DNA of 64,000 nucleotides, from the NCBI GenBank assembly GCA_030512335.1, contig JAULSU010000007.1, forward strand, positions 1,922,001 through 1,986,000, written 5' to 3'. A model generated the notes under the pieces. It did no database searches and had not been told where the DNA came from. It saw only the letters and a program-made list of their open reading frames with translations. Origin of the DNA: Immersiella caudata. Its lineage: Eukaryota > Ascomycota > Sordariomycetes > Sordariales > Lasiosphaeriaceae. Position 1 is the stretch's first letter. Each line of letters begins with the position of its first letter. A program made the translations under genes and the position numbers. Shown piece by piece: positions 55,061 to 64,000 of the stretch.

Positions 55061-56647
55061 ATGCCTCCGTCAAAAAAGAAGGCTACTGGCAAAGGGGCTC
55101 ATGCCAGCCAAAATCGTGTAAGTTGTCCCATTTTCATCCCGCATTTCAAAACCTCCATCTCCACCGTCGTCGCATCGTCACTCATGCTCCACCGCCAATC
55201 TTGGTGCGCAATCAAAACTACCGCATCCTCATTATCCACTCGTATTGGAAGTCCCAAGATCAGAAACTCGGGGTTGAAATCAGACATTCAAGTCGTTCGA
55301 TTCAATCGCGGCAAGCCCATCGACTGATTTGACGTTGGATAAAAACAGCCAACTGGCATGGCCTCTGCGTCTACCAACAACAGCATTACCGTTGCCAGTA
55401 TTACGGTTTCTAGAGACGTCAGCGACGCCAGCTCACGGCCATCTAGCCCGACATCGCCGAGTAGGACTCCCGAAGAGGAAGAGGAGGAGGAGGAGGAGGA
55501 GCCAAATCAGCTTCAGCATCCCGTATCAGCACTCGCATCGGAGGCGGAACTGGGGCCAGAGGAACCGCAAGACCAGAACCAAAATCAAAAACCAGACCAG
55601 CACCCTGCGGAAGACCACGACATGGACTTGGGAGACGTAAACGGCGTCGCACCCGACACCAGCTCGGGGCCTTTGGTCATCTTGGAATCACTCCCGGTCG
55701 CACCCGTCAGCAATGCTATCCCTTATCCACTAGGCGTGGAGAGTTCGGTCCTTCTTCCCCCAGCCCGCACCGGTTACGAGAAGGCAAACCTTGACGAGAT
55801 AACGGCCCGTCAGCTCAACGAGGACACCAAAGCCTATCATTTCGACCTCAACTTCTGCCGCGCTCAACTCGACCAGGATGATTTGACTCCGCAGGAGTCA
55901 CGCACCTTTCAGCTGCGCATACTGGACCTCACCCACCAAATCCGACATTGCCAGCACCGCATCGAAAGTCTCCGTGTTACGATGCGTGGCAAACCTTTAC
56001 GCGGCGCATATGGCGTCACCACTTCCTCGGCCGCCAATCCACTCGCCAGCACATCACACGCCATCGGCAAGCCGGCTAGCAAACGCACCAATACCGGCAT
56101 CTCCACCCCCGGCGGCCCTACTAACAACAAACGCCCCTTTGAGCCTGACACCAACGATACGGAGGAGCCGAAAACTAATGGTGCAACCCCCATCATCACC
56201 AAGCGTCCCAAAATCCAGTTAGCTGTTTCCCCTGCCGACCACGATCACGACACGTCCGTTGTTCCTGAAGGAGAGGGGGACAACACCACCCTCCAACGCC
56301 TCGGCTACTGGAGGTGTCGCCTCTGCGAAGCCCCCAAGTATCTTCTCGCACCCGCTGGTCGCTCCCCGGCTATGCCGTGCAAGTGGCCGCTCAAGGATAT
56401 CAGCAAGATGATCACGCACTTTACAGAGATGCACGCAGAGCACAGCCCTACGGAGCGATGCAAGGAGCTGAGTCAGGCATTGGCAAAGAACAGAGGGCCG
56501 TTCGAGTACTGGCTTAGGCGCACCAGGGCGCAGAACGTGGGAGATGGGAGCGTCATGGACGAGGTGATCCACACGTTGGATGATGGGAAGATGCCGACTT
56601 TGCTGAGAAAGCTGAGCCGGGCTGCGGCAGGCATGCCCTCTTCGTAG
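55061..56647 (+). CDS. Uncharacterised nuclear-type protein with Cys/His cluster
   Basis: Two exons (55061-55117, 55349-56647) give 451 residues. The first exon codes a basic tip (MPPSKKKATGKGAH). The 231-nt intron is longer than usual here, but both sites are canonical and the frame closes (QNR to PTGMASAST). A ten-Glu run (PEEEEEEEEEEP) and Gln/Asn-rich disorder follow. A helical region (RTFQLRILDLTHQIRHCQHRI) comes next, then basic NLS-like patches (NNKRPF, TKRPKIQL). The most ordered part is YWRCRLCEAPKYLL, PCKWPLKDISKMITHFTEMHAEH and a C-terminal helix, which may bind zinc (CxxC with later Cys and His). The role is unknown; a chromatin or RNA function would be a guess. Confidence 0.7.
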
Positions 56648-57046
56648 GGAGGAGGGGAGCCCGTGACCATGACATCAGTGCGTGACCAGAAAGTAGGGGT
56701 CGTTGTCCCCAAGTTCCAAACATCTAGTCCAGCCGCTCAAGGCTCACCAACCGTTCAATACTCAAGCGAGACCTAGCATTAGAGTGAGCGGGGAGTTATT
56801 ATCATTCTTGACTGGGAGTTTGCCTACGCGGTTGGTTTGTTACTCGGATACGACTAATGCAGACATCTGGCAAAGGAAAAGAAGCGTTCTAGAGGAATTG
56901 ACAAGATCGCGTGTGGAACCAATCGGATAGAACAGGATAGGTCATTCACGGCGACCGTTGTCATTGCATCTCTCAACTTTACACCTCAGGATCACCAATA
57001 TACCATTTTCTGTCATCGTTCTCGAAAAACACGCCACTGTTCCACC
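56648..57046. other. Intergenic region
   Basis: Nothing recognised. Confidence 0.5.
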
Positions 57047-57487
57047 ATGGTAGCACACGAAACTTCAAAGGCAAGTACCATGTATCGGACGGCAGTCAAA
57101 CGGCCCCGAATCCCGAACAATCAAAAACTCGTAAAGCTTAAGCTCACTACTTCCTCTTCCAAGCCACCACCCACCTCAACCCCTACCAGAGCCCCCCACC
57201 TTGTGAATTTGAGGTGTTCGGTACTCTGTGGAGGAGTGTTGGACAATGGTAGTATTCCTCCTGTTTCTACTTATGAGTTTGGGATCACGATGAGAACTGG
57301 ATCGAGGTTGCAGTGTTGGCACACCCCAACACAAACCGCAACCGTCAAGGACGGGATTGAACAGGAAGTTATGAATTCTGCAGTCTTGGTAAACTTATTC
57401 TTGTTAAAAGACGGGAACTGGTTCCGGCCTTCCACTCTAAACGGTTGGGTTTTGTGGCTCGAGAGAAGTAAGATTGATGGGACTTGA
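57047..57487 (+). CDS. Possible small uncharacterised protein
   Basis: Open frame of 146 codons starting at an ATG in a strong context (CACCATGG). The N-terminal half is basic (RTAVKRPRIPNNQKLVKLKL) and Ser/Thr/Pro-rich; the second half has three Cys and several Trp (NLRCSVLCGGVLDNG, GWVLWLERS). No family recognised. It may be a real lineage-specific gene or a chance frame. Confidence 0.35.
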   Translation: MVAHETSKASTMYRTAVKRPRIPNNQKLVKLKLTTSSSKPPPTSTPTRAPHLVNLRCSVLCGGVLDNGSIPPVSTYEFGITMRTGSRLQCWHTPTQTATVKDGIEQEVMNSAVLVNLFLLKDGNWFRPSTLNGWVLWLERSKIDGT

Positions 57488-58101
57488 GGCAGCACGGGGG
57501 CAAAAAGAGTTGAGCCAGGCGATCGGGGGGTTCAAGTTGGGCCCTCAAGGTCAGTCGCTGGGTTTTGACGCCGCTTTTGCGCCTCGCTTTTATGCTAGGG
57601 CTTCAACTTTCCTGAAAGCCATTGTAATTTGATTCTGATTTGGACTTTGTCCGTCCGCTGTTGATCGATCCCGCGGCATGGAGGGGCATGAAGCAGGTCT
57701 AAATTGCTTGCTGTTTGAGCTTCGCACCCTTCAGACACGAAGCGCTAACCACAAGAATTGTTCCTAGAATGCGTGTAGGAGGGCCGCGGTAGTGGGTACC
57801 CGCGTCATATCCATATCAATTGGTGTTCGAATGGGTCGGACAATAATTGAGTTCCCATTGTTGCATATCCGATAAATGCATGTCATTACATAATGTGTAT
57901 GACTGGCTCCCTTTGCTTGGCCTCGTCCTTCGCCTGTTCCCGTTCCTGCCAGCCGAGGCTTCCACATCCGGCCGCCCTGCCGATCAGGGACCATGGTCGC
58001 CGCTGCCGCTCCCGGTGTCGCGTGCACGGGAGATACCCTTTCTCCGAACGACTGAAGTTTCCCCGATTGAGATCCGCGAGAAACAACAAACATACCGCAC
58101 C
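57488..58101. other. Intergenic region
   Basis: Upstream flank of the next gene. No supported feature. Confidence 0.5.
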
Positions 58102-58843
58102 ATGGGCATCATCAGGAAATCATTCTACACTACCGTCCTCACGGGCGCCGGCGTGTTCGGCTACCTCGGTGTAAACACCACTTTGGTGTCTCCCTTGCCA
58201 GGCACCGATCCTGTTTGGAAGTCAAAGAGCTACGCCCGGTACAATATCCACCGAAATGCCGCTATGCACGATGTTGCTTTCAAGCGGATTCCTCTCGACA
58301 AAGTCAAGCCCGAGCTTCTCGAGAAAGAAGGCAGCCTCGTACTCGAGTTCTGCCGCGGAATGTGGGGTGGCCTAGGTAAGACGCGCGACAGCATCAAAGA
58401 CCACGACGACACGGCTAACACAGTATTTTCCAACCCCTTCAGGCTACCGGCCGCAAAGAGACTACCTCTCCCGAAAATACGAAGGCCCTGCCACAGCCAG
58501 CCAACTGTGGACGACGGAGCAATTGAACAAGTCAACGTACGAGCCGGGCACCCAGCTGTCAGACCACTTCGAGATCGTCGAGAAGACACCAACAGAAATT
58601 ATTGTTCGCTGCGGAGATAGTCCACGGAATACGGGACCGCGCGACTCGGACGGGCTTCTTATTCTCAGCGCCGAGGTGGACAAGGAACACAACGAGGTTG
58701 TGGTGGGGTTGAAGAGCGTCTTCTTCAACAGCAGCCGGAAGATCGAAGGCATCCAGGGTCCCGCCCCGTTCTGGCTGGAGATCGCGCACCGGTGGTATTC
58801 CCGACTCTTGACAGAGAGTGCTTCGTGGAGGTTGACACGGTAA
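58102..58843 (+). CDS. Conserved fungal protein of unknown function
   Basis: Two exons (58102-58375, 58443-58843) give 224 residues. The N-terminus has one hydrophobic stretch (FYTTVLTGAGVFGYLGVNTTLV) that could be a membrane anchor or mitochondrial presequence, as it follows a basic start (MGIIRKS). Then come a conserved-looking core (KSYARYNIHRNAAMHDVAFKRI, LVLEFCRGMWGGLGYRPQRDYL) and a beta-rich part (LSDHFEIVEKTPTEIIVRCG, GLLILSAEVDKEHNEVVVGL) ending in PAPFWLEIAHRWYSRLL. Intron placement joins WGGLG to YRPQRDY in frame. The pattern resembles small lipid-binding barrels, but this is only an impression. Confidence 0.72.
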
Positions 58844-59385
58844 TGTCTGAAGCACATCCCCCCAAATGTATCATTATTGCTGCACTTGCAAGCGTTTGCA
58901 CCAACGGAAGATTAGCGTTGCTAGCATATTGGTATCGACGACTCACACCCAACCAACTCTCGTGCATAATCTCTTCGTACCGCGCAGTACAATGCGAAAT
59001 CGCAACTGCCTCCCACTGGCCTTCCACCGATCTAGCGGGGTAAATGGGCCGCGGCAACCCGTCCGATGCGGGGGCCCTGGAGCCATCAAGACAATCGCAG
59101 GGATGCTGTGTTCCGACAGGACCGCAGTCCCGAGATTCTCAGAGCAGATCCGCGGCGTCCGTCTCCATACACAGCACGCAGCACATCTAGCCGGGTCACA
59201 TCCGAGAGTAGGGAAGGTTGGCCGCCTGCAACAACTTAGTGCCCCATTTAACCTCCTTCCTCAAACAAAGAACCAAACCGCACTTTGTCCGTTGGCATGC
59301 TGCTCCCATCTAGGCTCGAATTCCTTCGCCCGTTGTACCAAACGTAGACAACTTATTCACGCTGTTGCAGCATTTCACATCAGCC
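58844..59385. other. Intergenic region
   Basis: Promoter region of the copper amine oxidase gene. No supported coding feature. Confidence 0.5.
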
Positions 59386-61716
59386 ATGACAGCCGGTTCT
59401 ACCAACGGGGTCAATGGCTCCAAGGCTCTGTCCCATCCCCTCGGGCCCCTGAGTGGTGATGAGATCGTCCACGCCTCTAGCCTTGTCAAGGGTGCCTGGC
59501 CCGAGAAGGTCGACTTGTACTTCAGGGTCATTACCCTGCGCGAGCCGGCCAAGGCTGAGCTTGTTCCTTATCTGACCGCTGAAAGAGCAGGCCAGCCTAC
59601 TCCAAGCATCGACCGGCGTGCGTTTGTCGTCTACTATTTCAGGGGCACTGACAAGCTCCATGAGGCTGTGGTGAATCTCACCACCAAGACGGTGGAGCGC
59701 AATGTCAGGCTTGGGCTGTTTACTCATCCCAACAGCGATGGCGACGAGATCATTGCAGTTGAAAAGGCGCTCCTCGCACATCCTGACGTTCAAGCCGAGA
59801 TCGCCAAACTCAAACTCCCCGAGGGAACTGTTCTTGTGGCTGACCCCTGGATCTACGGTATGTCCTCTCAATCTTTCTCTTCAGAAGTCGATGGCTAAAC
59901 TGCATGGATCTAGGCTCCGATGGGTTGAAAGACGGCAAGTTCTTTGACGACAAGCGTGTGATGCAATGTTTCCTCTACATGCGAGACCCGAACAACAGCT
60001 CAGAGCCGGACAGCTGCCATTACTCCTTTCCACTGCCCATCTCGCCCGTCATCAACCCTGCTACCCTTGAGCTTGTCCGCATCGACATCCTTCCTACTGG
60101 CCATGACGAGAAGATCACGCCCGTTCAGCCATGGAAATCTGTCCCCCCCAACGAATACATCCCCGAAGCTCAGCCCTCCCTCCGCACTGACCTCAAGCCC
60201 CTTCATGTCATTCAGCCCGAAGGCGCCTCTTTCACTGTGACCCCCTTTTCGGAAATGGGGAAACTCATCCGCTGGCAAAAGTGGGATTTCAAGGTTGGCT
60301 TCAACCAGCGAGAGGGCATGGTTCTTTACGACGTCCATTACGATGAGCGCCCGCTCTTCTACCGCTTATCTCTGTCCGACATGTGTATCCCGTATGCAGA
60401 CCCACGTACCCCGTACCACCGCAAGGCCGCATTCGACCTGGGTGATGCTGGTGCTGGTATCATGGCAAACAACCTGGGTCTCGGCTGCGACTGCCTCGGC
60501 TCCATCTACTACATCTCTGGCGTCCTTGCCGATGGCCAAGGCCAGGCCACCCCGATGCCCAATGTTATTTGCGTCCACGAGCAAGACGCTGGTATCCTGT
60601 GGAAGCACACTAACTACCGTACAAACCGGGCTGTTGTCGTCCGCAACCGCGAGCTCGTTCTCCAGACCATCCTTACCGTCAGCAACTACGAATACATTCT
60701 TGCCTTCATCTTCAACACCGCCGGCGATCTCACATACGAAGCCCGCGCCACCGTGAGTTGCAAATTGGAGTGTTTTTCTTCCCCGTTTTGTCCTTTTTCT
60801 GTTGTCTCAGGAGTGAAAACTCTCCCGAGGCTCCCGAGACAACAGAAAATTTCCCAAAAAGGAGATAATGAGCTGATATTTGCCACAGGGTATCCTCTCC
60901 ACATCGCCAGTCGACCTCTCTCTCGCCAAAACCCCCCATCCCTTCGGCACCGTCGTCCATCCTGGAGTCCTGGCCGCATTTCATCAACACTTCTTCTCCC
61001 TCCGCATCGATCCCATGATCTCCGGCCACGGAAACACCATCCAATACGACGAAGCCCACCCTCTCCCCGTAGATCCCAACCTAAACCCCCACGGCGTAGG
61101 CTACATCGTTAAACCCACTCGCATCTTCACCTCCGGTGGCTTCGAAACAGCCCCGCAGCACAACCGCACCTTCAAAATCACCAACCTCTCCGTCCGCAAC
61201 CCGGTGAACGATTCCCCCGTGGGCTACAAAATCATGATCCCGCCCATGCAACCCATCCTCGCCTCGCCTTCCTCGTTCCACTACAAACGCGCCGAATTCG
61301 CCGACAAGGCCCTCTACGTAACGAAACACATCGACGGCGAACTTTACGCCGGAGGCCTCTACACGAACCAGTCCCGTGGCGGCGACGGCGTGCGCACCTG
61401 GGCAGCCAGGAGCGATGATCTAAGCGGTGGGGATCCGGTCGTGTGGGTGCAGTTTGGGATTAATCATGTGCCGCGGACGGAAGACTTCCCTGTCATGCCG
61501 ATGGAGATGATCAAGGTGATGTTGAGGCCGGTGAACTTTTTTGAGAGGAACCCGGCGGGGGATGTACCCGAGAGTAGGCAGGGGGTGAATCGGAGTGTGT
61601 TGGTGGGAGGGGATGGGAAGGGGGTGGGGGAGCTGGAGGAGGGGGTGGAGGGGGTTACGTTGGGTGGGGAGGGGGAAAGGTTGAAGGAGTGCTGTGGGGG
61701 GCATGGAGGTGTTTAG
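59386..61716 (+). CDS. Copper amine oxidase
   Basis: Three exons (59386-59857, 59914-60752, 60889-61716) give 712 residues, near the usual fungal length. The enzyme deaminates primary amines to aldehydes with release of ammonia and hydrogen peroxide. The cofactor-forming motif SNYEY has the Tyr that becomes topaquinone (about Tyr416); the catalytic-base Asp region is AAFDLGDAGAGIMANN; two copper His are in HQH (469 and 471) and the third is likely in INHVPRTEDFPVMP. N-terminal N2/N3-type domains (HPLGPLSGDEIVHASSLVK, then LFTHPNSDGDE) are present. There is no signal peptide and no obvious SKL end, so it is intracellular with compartment undecided. Intron 2 holds a long inverted repeat. The 3' end is strongly G-rich. 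Confidence 0.92.
60795..60849. repeat. Inverted repeat inside an intron of the amine oxidase gene
   Basis: Arms 60795-60813 and 60831-60849 are complementary over 19 positions with one mismatch, separated by 17 nt. They could form a stable hairpin within the 136-nt intron 60753-60888. Confidence 0.9.
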
Positions 61717-62042
61717 GGGGGGTTGTGTGGTTTTGGGGAGGGCATGGAGGTTGTTTGAGCGTAGGTTGTTTGAGCGTAGCAGGGTGTTTTTCAGGTACTG
61801 GCTGAGGGCTGGGGTGGGAAGTTGTTCATTTTCTTTTGGGAGCTTCGTTTGGAATTTGGAGTTGGAGACCAACTGTTGGCTGGATTGGGGACAAAGGGGG
61901 CGATCATGAGGGGCTGCTGAGGAGTACATGATCTGACGTCAAGTCGAGAGCATGCCGTTACTTCACTTCTCCGCAACTTCAACTCAGCGTACGACAACAA
62001 TATCTACATATCTAGCATTGAGAATCATTTGTCTCGGCCAAA
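61717..62042. other. Intergenic region with a 15-bp tandem duplication
   Basis: Contains two adjacent copies of GGTTGTTTGAGCGTA at 61749-61778. No gene seen. Confidence 0.6.
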
Positions 62043-62521
62043 ATGGGAATCGTGCACATTGTTATGCTCGGATTCAAACCCCTGGTGCCGCCCAACGAGA
62101 TCGAAGGGGTGAGCTACCTCCTTTCACCACCCAACTAAGGTGAGAGTCAACTGACAGCAGGTGGCAAACAGATGTGCCAGGGCTTGTTGGAGCTCAAGGA
62201 GAAGTGCCTCCACCCAAAGACAAATCGGCCGTACATCAAGTCAGCGATGGGAGGAACGGACACCAGTTCGGAGCAGCTGCAAGTAAGCAAGAAGATGGTT
62301 TCCCATTGTGGGAAATGCCTTGCCCCACTCGAGGCTGACAGTCGCCGCAGGACGGCATCACGCACGTCTTTATGTGCGAGTTTGAGAACGCCGAGGACAG
62401 GACGTATTACTTGAACGAGGATCCGGCCTATGCCGAGTTTTGCAAGAGCGTCGAAGGCATCATCGAGAAAAAGCAGGTGGTGGATTTTGTGCCAGGGCAG
62501 TTTACAACTCGTGCTCGTTGA
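62043..62521 (+). CDS. Dabb (stress-responsive A/B barrel) domain protein
   Basis: Three exons (62043-62108, 62172-62282, 62351-62521) give 115 residues. MGIVHIVMLGFKPLV starts the ferredoxin-like Dabb fold; CQGLLELKEKCLHP and YIKSAMGG follow, and the end has the conserved ITHVFMCEFENAEDRTYYLNEDPAY and VVDFVPGQF strands. Dabb proteins are small dimeric alpha+beta barrels; some are cyclases or dehydratases in polyketide pathways, others are stress proteins. No biosynthetic cluster surrounds this one, so a general role is more likely. Exon joins were selected to keep the family pattern. Confidence 0.82.
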
Positions 62522-63045
62522 TACACTGGAAATTATGCTGGCTGTGTACAAGTAGCCTCTGTTAGGAATAGGTTGTTCGCAAGGCGTCCCGTTTTCCTGG
62601 TGATGAATGTGGATGGAAAGAGCGCCCCGCCAGCTGCCAGGGGTTCCCCGCAGGTGCATGAGTGCCTGTAGCCTGGCTACGCTGAGGGCGCTGATTGGCC
62701 CAAATGCGTTCAACAGCCCACCCGACGTCATTGGCTCCGACAATCGAACGCTCACTGGACTCAAAGCCAGATACGCATGTCTGTCGAGTGGTGGCGCGTC
62801 TGCCCGTGATACCACCGTGAATCTCAACGATACGGCTCCCGCCAAGGCTCTCTTCACCACCACTGCTTTCTTCCGGGCTAGTCTTGTCAATCAAGCGGAG
62901 CCGGGCTCAAGCAAAGGCAGCGCCAGCCATCCTCGTCCGTCTCCCATTCGGAGCGGGGCCGTTGCGTCGCGCACCGAGAGTCTGATACTCCAAACCGTCA
63001 AACCCCCGCGAGAAACGATTGTTCGCCATATGCCAAGCAGCCAAC
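62522..63045. other. Intergenic region
   Basis: Promoter region of the last gene. No other feature supported. Confidence 0.5.
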
Positions 63046-64000
63046 ATGTCGCAACCAGCACATCCTACCCTCATCAACCTCCCGCAGCCCCCTTCGCAGC
63101 CAGACACCCCGTCTGAAATGCCGTGAGTCTCTCCTCCTGCATTGCCTCCCCCGCTCCTCCTCTCACCAGCCGACATCCGCTGACTGCGCATGAGCAGGGG
63201 CACCCCCACCAGCACGACCACCTCTCTCTCCGCTCTCTCCACCACCGCCATCAAGGATGGCCACCGCGGCCATGCCCACCACGCTCCGCACCACCGGGGT
63301 CACCAACACAACCTCTCCACCAACAGCCTCGAGGCCGAGCGCGCCGACCGCATTAGCCGCCTCACCGGCCTCTCGGGCGTTTCCGCACTCCGGGGCGGGC
63401 CTCCTTTCGGCGTGAACAGCCCCGGCGTCGGCGGTTTTCCCCAGCAGCCCTTCAACAACCAACAAACCACCCCAACGTCCACAGCTTTCCCTAACCTAAA
63501 CCCAGCGCCCGCCTACTTTGACGCTGCTGGCCAGCCCGTCGCCGCAACTAAGATGAGCACCGTCGGCTCGGCCAGCGCCACTGAGAGCATAGCAGGACGC
63601 ACCAACAACACCGAAACTGGAGACGGTTCCGGCGGGCGCTTCGACGACGACGATGAGACCCATCGCGACGAGGACGACGACGAGCACAGCATCGACACCA
63701 ACGAGGCTGAGACAGAGATCGAGATGGATTCTGCAAGTGGGTATATGCGTGAGGACGCACGCATGGACGAGGACGAAAATGAAATGATGACGACGCGCAG
63801 CACGGGCACCGGCGGAGGCTTCTTCGATATGGATCGCATGTCGGACGACGGGAGCGCCAGCTTGGTTGGCTTCGGCGAAGGCGCTGGGAGCACCGTGTCA
63901 GGGCCCATCTATCACCGCCGGCCGCTCCCGCCTGGCAGCAGTCAGGGTCAGGGACCACAGAGCTCAGCGGGCGCGATGGTGTGGGGTTTGGAACGGAGCA
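63046..64000 (+). CDS. 5' part of a low-complexity, Ser/Asp-rich protein (cut by the window end)
   Basis: Two exons visible (63046-63122 and 63198 to beyond 64000), about 293 residues so far. The splice joins TPSEMP to GTPTSTTTSLSALSTTAIKDG in frame. The chain is disordered: a His-rich patch (GHRGHAHHAPHHRGHQH), Gly/Pro/Asn/Gln segments, an acidic stretch (FDDDDETHRDEDDDEHSIDTN) and a more conserved-looking MDRMSDDGSASLVGFGEGAGS with TVSGPIYHRRPLP. No signal peptide or membrane segment. A regulatory nuclear protein is plausible but not shown. The 3' end lies outside the window. Confidence 0.65.

Overview
This window looks like nuclear DNA of a filamentous ascomycete (Pezizomycotina, most likely a Sordariomycete; the species cannot be fixed from sequence alone). 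The evidence is short spliceosomal introns (about 50-140 nt, GT-AG, with CTAAC/CTGAC-like branch points), monocistronic genes on both strands, CACC/CAAA-type start contexts, and fungus-specific families: a Zn2Cys6 regulator with a fungal-trans domain, GMC oxidoreductases, GH75 chitosanase, GH43 enzymes, an RRT8-like membrane protein, a monocarboxylate-type MFS permease and a copper amine oxidase. No rRNA, tRNA, CRISPR or intact transposon was recognised.

Layout. 1-9 kb: a secreted GH43-like protein that lacks the catalytic acids, an F-box/ankyrin protein, a small acidic conserved protein, and a decayed kinase-like gene with an acidic and Lys/Pro-rich tail. 9.7-16.4 kb: a PDI-like protein without signal peptide, an integral membrane protein next to a squalene-epoxidase homologue (one frameshift, one GC-AG intron), and a secreted GH75 chitosanase. 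17-19.5 kb: a decayed ankyrin gene. 19.8-29 kb: two small uncharacterised genes, a VOC-fold protein, a dual-specificity phosphatase, a GFA/CENP-V-type protein, a Zn2Cys6 regulator and an RRT8-like membrane protein. 30.2-35.4 kb: a very large secreted Val/Thr/Pro-rich surface protein. 36.3-45 kb: an intact GH43-CBM6 enzyme, an MFS transporter, a second decayed ankyrin gene and a secreted GMC oxidoreductase. 46.7-53.7 kb: a type I membrane protein, a second (intracellular) GMC oxidoreductase and a SET-domain protein with a signal peptide. 55-64 kb: a nuclear-type low-complexity protein, two small proteins, a copper amine oxidase, a Dabb-domain protein and the 5' part of another gene.

No single biosynthetic cluster or defence system stands out. 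The common themes are secretion and polymer breakdown (chitosanase, GH43-CBM6, GMC oxidase, giant surface protein) and gene turnover: three clear pseudogenes plus one single-frameshift gene lie among genes whose multi-exon frames close perfectly. Unusual items are the catalytically stripped GH43-like protein with a 21-nt G run inside an intron, the PDI-like protein with altered active sites, the secreted SET protein, the giant VT-repeat protein whose repeat code is mirrored on the antisense strand, and an intronic hairpin in the amine oxidase gene.

Splice junctions were deduced by eye from consensus signals and frame closure; gene models are inferences, not transcript-supported. Family alignments are from memory.
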